Source of the DNA: Caedimonas sp.
GTDB lineage: Bacteria > Pseudomonadota > Alphaproteobacteria > Caedimonadales > Caedimonadaceae
Length of the DNA stretch: 64,000 bases
Assembly (NCBI GenBank): GCA_016794245.1
Contig: JAEUKR010000023.1
Coordinates: forward strand, 20,025-84,024
Direction: 5' to 3'
Shown here one piece after another: positions 8,502 through 16,459 of this stretch. The first letter of the stretch is position 1; every line of letters begins with the position of its first letter. Both the position numbers and the translations under genes were made by a program. The notes beneath the pieces were generated by a model, which ran no database searches, was not told where the DNA came from, and saw only the letters and a list, made by a program, of their open reading frames with translations.

Positions 8502-9413
8502 ATGCTGCTAAAGAGAGGTTGGGTTTTTCTTTTCGGGTTGACTTTAGCAGGTTTAGCAGGGCAGCCGCGGAGTGCGCTTGCGGATACCAAACCCTTGGCG
8601 CTTGCTTACCCAGGGCATGAAAAACCATCCTGTCTGTCTCAACCCCACGTGAATGAGAATTCCGAAGCTTACAGAAAAGGGGTTAAACAAGCTCAATTGG
8701 CGCTGCAAAAACCTTATACTTCGCCTGAAAGCATATGGAATCAGGAAGTCCTGACCAAAAAGATGCACCTGCGCGAGGCCATTCGTGAGTTTCTTGACGG
8801 TAAAAGAGGGCAATCAATCCGTAAGATCAAGCTGGCAGGCAAAAAGCCAGAAGAGTTGCATAAAGAGCTGATCAGCGCCGGCTTTCACCACGAGCGCGTT
8901 CCCCTTTCATCAAAAAAAGATGATGAAGGGCGAAAATTTTGGCGTCGAGACGGAACAAAAACAGCAAATCCCCAAGACCCTCAAGTTATCCCCATGGATA
9001 TTTATACGCATCCCGATGGTGGTATTATCCGTGTAAAGCCTGAGGGTGTGCCTTCTCCCAAGTATCCTCGACCCGAACCCCAGGCAAGCAAGGCTGTCGT
9101 CTATAATCTTAACCCTCGACAAGACAAGGCAGGCGACGAGAAAGTCCTTGACACACGCTATCGTAACGAGGCTTTTAAAGTTTCTGATGAGGGGTTGCCC
9201 TTGCCTAAAGGACTTTCCCCCAAAGTAGGGATGCGTTTTCTCTATGACCGAAAAGAGATTGTAAAAATGAAAGACCCTGACGCAGCCCGTGATGAGCTTA
9301 AAGGATGGATCAAAACGATTATGAGTGCCGCACATATTGGTTTGGTGGCTGATTTCAGTCAATGTCCAAAAGACGAATCCAGTTCGGACACATCCAGGAC
9401 GTCAAAGTCCTGA
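8502..9413 (+). CDS. Exported protein of unknown function
   Basis: I do not recognise a family. The 303-residue product has a clear signal peptide (MLLKRGWVFLFGLTLAG, cleavage likely after PRSALA). The mature part is basic and proline-rich, with DIYTHPDGGIIRVKPEG near its middle, a PKYPRPEPQ segment, and a C-terminal helix-forming portion (DPDAARDELKGWIKTIMSA). The ATG at 8502 has GGGAGA upstream; an in-frame ATG at 8472 would put a charged extension before the signal peptide. The 'HPDGG-RVKPEG' stretch resembles segments in some secreted nuclease or toxin C-termini, but this is only a resemblance. Downstream is a repeat-bearing gap. Confidence 0.8.
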   Translation: MLLKRGWVFLFGLTLAGLAGQPRSALADTKPLALAYPGHEKPSCLSQPHVNENSEAYRKGVKQAQLALQKPYTSPESIWNQEVLTKKMHLREAIREFLDGKRGQSIRKIKLAGKKPEELHKELISAGFHHERVPLSSKKDDEGRKFWRRDGTKTANPQDPQVIPMDIYTHPDGGIIRVKPEGVPSPKYPRPEPQASKAVVYNLNPRQDKAGDEKVLDTRYRNEAFKVSDEGLPLPKGLSPKVGMRFLYDRKEIVKMKDPDAARDELKGWIKTIMSAAHIGLVADFSQCPKDESSSDTSRTSKS

Positions 9414-9437
9414 TTGATCCTCTAATCCAACGCCTGA

Positions 9438-9518
9438 CTCTTTGTCATTCAAGCTTTGAGGGCTTGTGGGGCGCTACAGTCCTGTGACCTGCCCCGCTCG
9501 TGTCCTTATATAGGTTGG
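9438..9518 (+). repeat. Degenerate family A left half joined to family B-like end
   Basis: CTTTGTCATTCAAG, GGGCTTGTGGGGCG, GCTCGTGTCCTTATATAGG and GGTTGGGGAAGG align in order with a family A left half followed by a family B right end (compare 46845-46958). Similarity is weak. The rest of the 9414-9658 gap is AT-rich and holds nothing recognisable. Confidence 0.35.
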
Positions 9519-9658
9519 GGAAGGAGCCTATTAAAAAAACGTCGCTCATCACAGAGTCTCTTTCTTTCACTTGAGTTCTAAAGTTTCTAAATTAAAGCTG
9601 TCAACTTAACGCTTTGTTCATTTATTATTTCTATAGTTTATTTAAAGAACTAAATAAA

Positions 9659-10741
9659 ATGGGTAATAAAATGAATAATCTATCATATTCTTTCCAAAAA
9701 GAGACTGTAAAAGTCATTCCCAGAGAGACGATACCCGCTCTTAAATCAGTCGAGATAGATAATAATGTACATAATCTTGGACTTCTTATGGACTTTAGGA
9801 AAAACAAAGATTTATCGACTTTCCTGCCCGAACAGGCGCGCTTTTCCATCAGCTGGACTCGTTTAAAAAAAGGGGAGACGCTTGCTGTCCATGTTCATCC
9901 AACCGCCAGCATGATTATTATCACTGAAGGAGAAGGTATCGTCCTGGGCGAGATTCAACAATCCATCAGGGCAGGCGATATTGTGATCGTTCCTCCTCAT
10001 TCAAAACATGGATTCACGGGACAGGGTAAAGAGGGATTTTGGGCCTTGTCGATACAGTTCGAAGGATCAGGACTTTACGAAAATCCTGCTCATCCTCGCG
10101 TCGAATTTGTGAAAAAAAAGGGATCACCCAACCTCATCGGCTTGCTGGAAAAGGATCAACACAAGCATGAAGAAAGATTTAAAAAAGGGGCGCTGATGAA
10201 ATTGATCGCTTCCGATATTGCCCATAAAAAGGAAGTCAAGGACAGATTACTGGAAGCGCTCAATTTCTGGTCAAACTGGTTTCAAAGAATACTGGCGGCA
10301 CGTGTGGCAGCGGGAAACCCCAGAGATTTCCAAGATCTTGCTGAACAACATTTCGCAGAAGAAGCGGGACATAACAAGTCTCTTTCAGCCATGCGCGACA
10401 ATATGCCGGTTTCATTATGGGATCCCATTCTGGATGCGACCTCAAGCTGGTTCTATCAAAAGGTTTTGTCTGGCACGCCTGAGGAAAGAACTATTTTAAT
10501 GCATTGCGTGCTTGAATCGGCCTCTTGTATTTTCCATACTGAAGCTCAATCTTTATTTCCTGGGGCCGCCCATTTTTCTTTACATAGCGAACTCGATCAA
10601 GAGCATTCAAAAGAAGGATTCAGAATTCTGCGAAACCATCAGGTTAATGATATTGATCATTTGCGAGAAATCCTTTGGGAAGGCTGGCGTATGGCGGAAT
10701 ATCTCACGGGCAGTATGGCGCGCTACGCCAAACGAGGTTAA
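9659..10741 (+). CDS. Cupin fused to a heme-oxygenase-like (possible di-metal oxidase) domain
   Basis: Residue numbers count from the ATG at 9659. Residues about 55-135 form a cupin barrel: VHVHPTASMIIITEGEGIV supplies the first metal motif and AGDIVIVPPHSKHGF the second. The C-terminal part (about 165-355) is all-helical and resembles the heme-oxygenase-like/TenA/PqqC superfamily. Near its end HSELDQEH gives His309, Asp313 and His316 in the H-x3-D-x2-H spacing of heme-oxygenase-like di-iron oxidases such as CADD; Glu286 and the EEAGH cluster (229-238) may complete the site. The substrate is unknown. Start uncertain: ATGs at 9614, 9659 and 9671 are in frame and none has a strong ribosome site. 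Stands alone, with gaps on both sides. Confidence 0.72.
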   Translation: MGNKMNNLSYSFQKETVKVIPRETIPALKSVEIDNNVHNLGLLMDFRKNKDLSTFLPEQARFSISWTRLKKGETLAVHVHPTASMIIITEGEGIVLGEIQQSIRAGDIVIVPPHSKHGFTGQGKEGFWALSIQFEGSGLYENPAHPRVEFVKKKGSPNLIGLLEKDQHKHEERFKKGALMKLIASDIAHKKEVKDRLLEALNFWSNWFQRILAARVAAGNPRDFQDLAEQHFAEEAGHNKSLSAMRDNMPVSLWDPILDATSSWFYQKVLSGTPEERTILMHCVLESASCIFHTEAQSLFPGAAHFSLHSELDQEHSKEGFRILRNHQVNDIDHLREILWEGWRMAEYLTGSMARYAKRG

Positions 10742-10858
10742 AAGAGGTCGCTCGGTAACGGACTGTTTTAATGCAACAACTGATCCTCTCTTCGCCTGCC
10801 TCTATCCTGAAATCCTTTAGTTCGCGTTTATTGATGATGAGTCAGGCTGATTTGTCAT

Positions 10859-10901
10859 TAGACTTCTTGCATAACCTATATCTGCTTATGCAAGAGGTCT
10901 A
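10859..10901. repeat. Family B short hairpin form
   Basis: TAGACTTCTTGCATAA pairs with TTATGCAAGAGGTCTA around an 11-base loop (15 of 16 pairs match). The same ends recur at 45289-45369, 21488-21520 and 61467-61548. It could be the remnant of an insertion sequence with both ends fused, and would also fold in RNA. The preceding 10742-10858 holds nothing else clear. Confidence 0.7.
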
Positions 10902-10962
10902 TTGCAATAACTGCCATGAGGGGTAATATAACACCAGAAGAATGAGAGAAACTTTTCTACCC

Positions 10963-11532
10963 ATGTCCGTTTTATCAGATTGCTGGATTCGCGAAGCTGC
11001 TCAGAAACATCTTATGATTGACCCCTTTGTTGAAAAACAAATAAACCGCGGAATGATTTCCTATGGTCTTTCCTCTTTTGGATATGACGCGCGTGTGGCG
11101 AATGAATTCAAGATCTTTACCAACCTGGATAGCGCGATCATTGATCCCAAGCAATTTGATGAAAACAGTTTCGTGAATCGCGTAACGGATGTGTGCATCA
11201 TCCCTCCCAACAGTTTTGCTTTAGGCCGCACTGTCGAATACTTTCGTATCCCGCGGGACGTCCTTGTGATCTGTCTGGGTAAATCAACCTATGCGCGCTG
11301 TGGCATTATTGTGAATGTCACGCCTCTCGAACCAGAGTGGGAGGGATACGTCACCCTTGAATTTTCCAATACGACACCCTTACCCGCAAAGATTTATGCG
11401 GGTGAAGGAATATGTCAATTTTTATTTTTGAAAGGTGACAAACCGTGTGAAATTTCTTATAAAGATCGAAATGGAAAATATATGAAGCAGGAGGGAGTTA
11501 CTCTTCCTCATGTGTTGGCCGTAGATGGATAA
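10963..11532 (+). CDS. dcd: dCTP deaminase
   Basis: Deaminates dCTP to dUTP, the main route to dTMP in many bacteria. The trimeric dUTPase-like fold is shown by [13 protein letters not shown], the nucleotide-binding [19 protein letters not shown] and catalytic [15 protein letters not shown], all as in bacterial Dcd. I chose the ATG at 10963 (189 residues), which starts [13 protein letters not shown] as in relatives; an ATG at 10942 would add seven residues. Its end overlaps murA by 8 nt, so the two are probably cotranscribed. Confidence 0.95.
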   Translation: MSVLSDCWIREAAQKHLMIDPFVEKQINRGMISYGLSSFGYDARVANEFKIFTNLDSAIIDPKQFDENSFVNRVTDVCIIPPNSFALGRTVEYFRIPRDVLVICLGKSTYARCGIIVNVTPLEPEWEGYVTLEFSNTTPLPAKIYAGEGICQFLFLKGDKPCEISYKDRNGKYMKQEGVTLPHVLAVDG

Positions 11533-12808
11533 AATCAGGATTATTGGCGGTACGCCGCTGTATGGACAAATTAAAATTTCCGGAGCGAAGAACGCGGCGC
11601 TTCCGTTGATATCTGCAAGTCTTTTAACCGATGCGCCTTTGGTTCTGAAAAATTTGCCGGATCTTGCCGATGTCAGGACATTCAAAAGCCTCCTCAATCA
11701 TCTGGGCGTGGATATCGTTTTTAAACATGATGTTGACGGGGATCACGCTGGCGCTTTAAGGGCGCATTCTATTCAATCTACAGAGGCTCCCTATGATCAG
11801 GTGCGTAAAATGCGAGCCTCGGTCCTGGTGTTGGGGCCTTTGGTCGCCCGCGCAGGACGGGCAAAAGTTTCCTTGCCGGGAGGGTGCGCCATTGGAAGCC
11901 GCCCGATTGACATGCATCTCAAGGGCCTCGAACATATGGGCGCCGACATCTCTTTGGAAGACGGCTATGTGGTCGTCGAAGCAAGAAACGGTCTGCGAGG
12001 AGCAGACTACACTTTTCCAGGGATAACGGTCACCGGTACGGAAAATCTTTTAATGGCCGCAACGTTGGCGAAGGGAACGACCCGCTTGATGAACGCCGCG
12101 AGGGAGCCTGAAATCTCCGATCTTGCCCATTGCCTGGTCGCGATGGGGGCAAAAATTGACGGGATTGGCACAAGCACTTTAACGATTGAAGGTCGTGATC
12201 GCTTAGGGGGGACAACACATTCCGTTCTGCCAGATCGTATCGAAACCGGAACCTATACGATGGCCGTTGCCCTGACAGGGGGAGAGGTAGAACTCACGGA
12301 AACTTCGCTTGATCTTATCCCTTCAGTTGTTCCAGCTCTTGAAAGTATGGGCGTCCATTTTGAAAAGACCAATCGAGGCTTTAAAGTCAAAAGACAATCT
12401 GATCGTTTAAAGGCGATCGATATAGAAACAGAGCCTTATCCAGGCTTTCCCACCGATTTGCAAGCTCAAATGACGGTGCTGGCCACCATGGCTGAAGGAG
12501 CCTCCGTTATCACCGAGACCATCTTTGAAAATCGCTTTATGCACGTGCCGGAACTTATGCGGATGGGAGCTGATATCAGAGTGCGAGGAAACACCGCCTT
12601 TGTACGGGGCATCCCTCGCTTAAAAGGAGCGCCCGTTATGGCGACGGATCTGCGTGCCTCAGTTTCTCTTGTCATAGCAGGACTTGCCGCTGAAGATGAA
12701 ACGATCATCAATCGCGTTTATCATTTGGATCGAGGTTACGAACATATAGAAAATAAATTAAGCGCTTGTGGCGCCCATATAGAACGTATTCACGAATCAG
12801 CCGCTTAA
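11525..12808 (+). CDS. murA: UDP-N-acetylglucosamine 1-carboxyvinyltransferase
   Basis: First committed step of peptidoglycan synthesis: transfers enolpyruvate from PEP to UDP-GlcNAc. The 427 residues show [16 protein letters not shown] at the N-terminus and the active-site loop [14 protein letters not shown]; the Cys is the one fosfomycin attacks, so sensitivity is expected if the drug enters the cell. [12 protein letters not shown] and the terminal [10 protein letters not shown] motif are also present. Overlaps dcd by 8 nt. No terminator is evident in the 194-nt convergent gap to pcm. Confidence 0.97.
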   Translation: MDKIRIIGGTPLYGQIKISGAKNAALPLISASLLTDAPLVLKNLPDLADVRTFKSLLNHLGVDIVFKHDVDGDHAGALRAHSIQSTEAPYDQVRKMRASVLVLGPLVARAGRAKVSLPGGCAIGSRPIDMHLKGLEHMGADISLEDGYVVVEARNGLRGADYTFPGITVTGTENLLMAATLAKGTTRLMNAAREPEISDLAHCLVAMGAKIDGIGTSTLTIEGRDRLGGTTHSVLPDRIETGTYTMAVALTGGEVELTETSLDLIPSVVPALESMGVHFEKTNRGFKVKRQSDRLKAIDIETEPYPGFPTDLQAQMTVLATMAEGASVITETIFENRFMHVPELMRMGADIRVRGNTAFVRGIPRLKGAPVMATDLRASVSLVIAGLAAEDETIINRVYHLDRGYEHIENKLSACGAHIERIHESAA

Positions 12809-13002
12809 AAAAAGAGGGAGTTAATTTTCCGCTTCCTGGCTTAAACACAGCAGAATATCTGGAAGATTTTTTGAGACATCTAACTAGAGGTTAATAATTT
12901 TCAATTTTTTTGAAACCATATCTATGAATCATACATCTGACATCCCGTTTAATTTCTTGTCCTTACCCTTCGCAGAATACAATCTTACTTTTCCAGCCAT
13001 AC

Positions 13003-13668
13003 TCACCGCCCTTCTCTTTGAAAAGGGACGAAAACGACGGAGCCAAGGGATTCTTTTTTCAAACCTTTTTCAGTTTTAATGAAAAGCACAAGTTCCTGAT
13101 GCAAGCTGCTCCCCAAGGGCACAATCAATCGACCTTTGAGGGCAAGCTGATCAATAAGGGGTTGAGGAACTTTTTCCGTTGCAGCCGTGATAAGGATCAC
13201 ATTATAAGGCGCATGCTCTGGCCAGCCGGAATATCCATCTCCTATTTTAACTTGTACATTGTTATATTCCAGCTCGTTCAAGATTTTTCTGGCTTGTTTA
13301 CCAAGAGATGACACAATTTCAATCGTGTAAACTTCCTGACTTAGCTGACTTAAAACAGCACCCTGATATCCTGATCCTGTGCCAATTTCCAAAACTTTGT
13401 CATGAGGGAGAATGGCAGTGGCTTCGCACATAAGAGCCACAATATAGGGTTGAGAGATTGTTTGATCATATCCGATAGGTAAAGCTGAATCTGCATAAGC
13501 TTGATCCCTTAGATCTTTTGGAACGAACAGATGGCGAGGAACTGTGTTCATTGCATCAAGAACACGTTGATCCTGAATACCTCTTGCCTTAAGCTGGGAT
13601 TTAACCATATTTGCACGCTGGATTATAAAATCTGAAAAAACTTTTTTATCTTTTCGGGGTATAATCAT
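13003..13668 (-). CDS. pcm: Protein-L-isoaspartate O-methyltransferase
   Basis: SAM-dependent methyltransferase that starts repair of isoaspartyl residues in aged proteins. VPRHLFVP, the GYDQTISQPYIVALM substrate loop and the SAM motif VLEIGTGSGYQGAVL are all present; the C-terminus has GRLIVPLG. The ATG at 13668 (221 residues) has GGAAAGG upstream; an open frame extends 63 codons further, but that part is unlike the family and runs into a terminator hairpin. Some homologues are exported; this one has no signal peptide from the chosen start. Confidence 0.92.
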   Translation of the reverse strand: MIIPRKDKKVFSDFIIQRANMVKSQLKARGIQDQRVLDAMNTVPRHLFVPKDLRDQAYADSALPIGYDQTISQPYIVALMCEATAILPHDKVLEIGTGSGYQGAVLSQLSQEVYTIEIVSSLGKQARKILNELEYNNVQVKIGDGYSGWPEHAPYNVILITAATEKVPQPLIDQLALKGRLIVPLGSSLHQELVLFIKTEKGLKKESLGSVVFVPFQREGR

Positions 13669-13822
13669 AGCATTTTCCTTTCCTAAGAGTGGAAGCAGGC
13701 CTTTCATTCTCCCAATTGAAATAGACATGAATCGCACTAGCAGAAAGCAAGAGTAAAAACAAGGTTTTTTAGACATCAGATTTAAACTCAGGGAATTAAT
13801 GCGTATTACGTCAAAAAAAGTG

Positions 13823-13864
13823 AAAAGGCTTGGACATTCTAGATAATAAATGTCCAAGCCTTTT
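13823..13864. terminator. Perfect 16-bp hairpin, bidirectional intrinsic terminator
   Basis: AAAAGGCTTGGACATT and AATGTCCAAGCCTTTT are exact reverse complements separated by a 10-base loop. On the plus strand TTTTATTTG follows, on the minus strand TTTTCACTTTTTTTG, so it could end transcripts in either direction. It lies between prx and pcm and would isolate the pcm leader. Confidence 0.65.
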
Positions 13865-13922
13865 ATTTGTAGGAAGGATTTTATATACTTAAGTCAATCC
13901 ATTCGGATCAACTTTAAGTCGC

Positions 13923-14014
13923 TAGTCCTTCAATTTTCAACATTTGAACTCATCGGATTCATGCGAGAGTAGTCGCGCATGCTGACCTCAAATCTTGAAA
14001 TTCTTTGGATCTAG
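13923..14014 (+). repeat. Degenerate family A-like element
   Basis: Left-end-like TCCTTCAATTTTCAACATTT and right-end-like CTTGAAATTCTTTGGATCTA flank a GCATGC-bearing centre, in the order and spacing of family A. Similarity is low in the centre. Confidence 0.4.
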
Positions 14015-14189
14015 CAAAGTAAAGAAAGAATTTCTTAATATCTTTGAATAAAAAATCTTTACTTTCATATTCCGATCATAAAGATTATTTAGGAAAGGTA
14101 TAATATGTAATTTTTAATCTTATTATTTGATTATTTGAATTTTTACGAGACAATTTTTTCAAGATTTGTGATCCAATGGATTCCTTGCC

Positions 14190-14210
14190 TGACTAACCTA
14201 AATCTGGCGA
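14190..14210 (+). repeat. Family B-like fragment
   Basis: CTAACCTAAATCTGGCG matches the reverse complement of CGCCAGATTCAGGTTAG at about 46928-46944, part of family B. Too short to judge alone. Confidence 0.3.
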
Positions 14211-14362
14211 TTATTTCTAGCAGGTGGTTTTAACGTTGCAAGCTCGCTCGAAATTCTCACATTCTTATACGTGCGCTTTAGTTTCTGGTTCGCTTTTACG
14301 TCAAAATCTGCCCGCCATAGCCATGTTCGGTCAGGCAAGAAATCTAATAGCAAAACGATGCT

Positions 14363-14902
14363 TTAGGCTGCGTTGATATGCGCTTCACCGGGCTTCCAGT
14401 TACAGCCACACAATCCTTTCGATTGCAATCCATCAAGAATACGGAGTATTTCTTCCGTATTACGTCCTACCTCTAAATCATTCACAGAGACATGACGTAT
14501 GGTTCCTTCAGGATCTACGATATATGTTGCTCTTAAACATACGCCTTCGTGGTGGTGAAGAATTCCTAAATGGTCAGAGAGTTCTTTTTTAATGTCTGAA
14601 AGCATGGGATAGGGAAGATTCTTGAGTCCTGGATGATTGTTACGCCATGCAAGATGCGCATACTCAGAATCTGTACTGCACCCATAAACCTGAGCATTGC
14701 GTTTTTGAAACTCTTGATAAAGTTCGTCAAATCCCATTAATTCTGTGGGACAAATGAAGGTAAAATCTTTTGGCCAGAAAAAGTAAACTTTCCATTTACC
14801 TTGCTGATCCTTTTCATTGAGTACTGGAAAATCATTGTCGTGATTATTTTTGGTTACCGCTTTTAAATTAAATGACGGGAATTTATCGCCAATTGTAAGC
14901 AT
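14363..14902 (-). CDS. AhpC-type peroxiredoxin
   Basis: Thiol peroxidase that reduces hydrogen peroxide and organic hydroperoxides. The peroxidatic Cys lies in FFWPKDFTFICPTELMGF (about residue 50) and a resolving-type Cys pair in GLCGCNWKPGE near the C-terminus. The length of 179 residues fits the AhpC/Prx1 class. No AhpF or AhpD gene is adjacent; instead the gene follows a nitronate-monooxygenase-like flavoprotein by 27 nt on the same strand, so the two are probably cotranscribed. GGAGG lies just before the ATG. Confidence 0.93.
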   Translation of the reverse strand: MLTIGDKFPSFNLKAVTKNNHDNDFPVLNEKDQQGKWKVYFFWPKDFTFICPTELMGFDELYQEFQKRNAQVYGCSTDSEYAHLAWRNNHPGLKNLPYPMLSDIKKELSDHLGILHHHEGVCLRATYIVDPEGTIRHVSVNDLEVGRNTEEILRILDGLQSKGLCGCNWKPGEAHINAA

Positions 14903-14929
14903 GATAGAATCCTCCTTTTTGAAAGTTCG

Positions 14930-16327
14930 TTAGTCACCCGTTTGCAAGCGTTCAACAAGCTGACGTACGGTTGGTATAAAACCATTAGCGTAAAATGGGT
15001 CTTGAGCAAAGCGAAATGCGTTGTGACCGGCAAACATAAGTTGCTGATTGACGTCTCCTCCATGAGCAATTTCTTGTAGCGTTTTTTGAATACAGTATGA
15101 ACGAGGATCGGCTTTGTGTCCTGTTGTATAGGGTTCGGCTTGTTGCCAATTGCTGAACTTGCACGCGCTTAAACATCCCATGCAATTAATCTGATCGGTC
15201 AGGATTTGATTCGCTTTTTCCGGAGCGACAAAAACAAGCGTTGACGACGGAGTACGAAGCGCTTCGGTATAACCTTGCGCAACCCAGGACGAGGCATGTT
15301 CATGATCATGAGGCGCTAGATACACGATACGCTGCCGCGCCCCTATTTTAAATGCCTCAGTGTGTTCACCGACAGGGTTGGTAGTGTAAGCCACCTGACG
15401 GTCTGAACGCTCGACAAGCTCAGTAAGAAAATCGTTTTTGACTGCGGATGAATAAAATCCCGTGGGGCTAAAGCGGTTCAGAACCACATCCCCTTCCTTG
15501 AGCGTAAGAATTTTCTGTTTCCATTCAGGAGAAATGGGACTTTCTTGCGTTAAAAGCGGGCGCGTTCCAAATTGAAACGCTACAGGGCCTAACTCCGGAT
15601 TATCCAGCCAATCTGTCCACTCTCTTAAAAACCACACGCCGCCCGCCATGATAATCGGCGTGTGATCAAGTCCATACGCGCACATTTGCTGGCGCAAGGC
15701 AAGGACTCGCTGATAGGGATCCTCAGGGGATTCAGGATCTTCGCTGTTGGAAAGTCCATTATGTCCACCTGCCCGCCATGGGTCTTCGTAAACAACGGCT
15801 CCCAACCATTCGGGGAATTTATGATAAGCCCGCTTCCATAGGGCGCGGAAAGCACGGCTGGACGAAACAATCGGGTAATAATAAATGCCATAACGTGCTG
15901 AAATCTCGGCGATTTTATAGGGCATCCCCGCGCCGCAGGTCACGCCGTGGACAAGTCCTTTCGCATTTTCCAGGACGGCATGCAAAATGGTCTCACACGC
16001 CCCCATTTCCCACAACACATTCATATGGATGCGTCCTTCGGAACCGGCAAGCTCATGAGCGATGCGCGCTTGATGAACAGCCCCTTGAATCGCAAAGCGA
16101 ATCAACTCTTCATGGCGTTCTCGACGCGTTCTGCCTTTATATACAACCGGGATAAGGTGATTGTGCTCGTCAAAAGCATCCGCGTTAACGCCTGAAAATG
16201 TTCCGACACCACCAGCCTTTGCCCATGCGCCTGAGCTTTCACCATTGGAAACAGAAATCCCTTTTCCTCCTTCAACCAAAGGAAGGACTTCTTTTCCAGA
16301 GATCATAATAGGGTTTAGAGTTTTCAC
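14930..16327 (-). CDS. Nitronate monooxygenase-like NAD(P)H:flavin oxidoreductase
   Basis: FMN-dependent TIM-barrel protein related to nitronate monooxygenase/2-nitropropane dioxygenase. GGVGTFSGVNAD near the start, HGVTCGAGMPYKIAEI (about residue 130), RAGGHNG (about 208) and IIMAGGVWF (about 242) give the flavin-binding barrel. The 465-residue length exceeds simple nitronate monooxygenases; the extra C-terminal region carries a Cys cluster, NCMGCLSACKFSNW (about residue 385), of the kind that could bind metal or take part in thiol exchange. The substrate is unknown. First gene of a probable two-gene unit with the peroxiredoxin. Confidence 0.85.
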   Translation of the reverse strand: MKTLNPIMISGKEVLPLVEGGKGISVSNGESSGAWAKAGGVGTFSGVNADAFDEHNHLIPVVYKGRTRRERHEELIRFAIQGAVHQARIAHELAGSEGRIHMNVLWEMGACETILHAVLENAKGLVHGVTCGAGMPYKIAEISARYGIYYYPIVSSSRAFRALWKRAYHKFPEWLGAVVYEDPWRAGGHNGLSNSEDPESPEDPYQRVLALRQQMCAYGLDHTPIIMAGGVWFLREWTDWLDNPELGPVAFQFGTRPLLTQESPISPEWKQKILTLKEGDVVLNRFSPTGFYSSAVKNDFLTELVERSDRQVAYTTNPVGEHTEAFKIGARQRIVYLAPHDHEHASSWVAQGYTEALRTPSSTLVFVAPEKANQILTDQINCMGCLSACKFSNWQQAEPYTTGHKADPRSYCIQKTLQEIAHGGDVNQQLMFAGHNAFRFAQDPFYANGFIPTVRQLVERLQTGD

Positions 16328-16459
16328 CTGGGATCATTCCTCTCCGAAACGACTCTGCCATATCTGCTGTACAGCAAGGTTGTTATAAGCACTCATACGA
16401 CTATTAAGAGAAAATGTTCTCGGCATCATGAGAAAAGGAGTTTTACTTTCTACCGTCAT

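Larger units (their letters stand above)
13669..14362. other. 694-nt gap without a gene
   Basis: No coding potential seen on either strand. It holds a perfect 16-bp hairpin (13823-13864), a degenerate family A-like stretch (13923-14014), a very AT-rich block (about 14020-14170) and a family B-like fragment at 14190-14210. The AT-rich block may contain promoters, but no clear -35/-10 pair was chosen. Confidence 0.6.

Noticed and set aside
13669..13857. N-terminal extension of pcm upstream of 13668
   Set aside because: The extra 63 codons are unlike the family, and the first codons lie in the terminator hairpin; a strong ribosome site precedes 13668.
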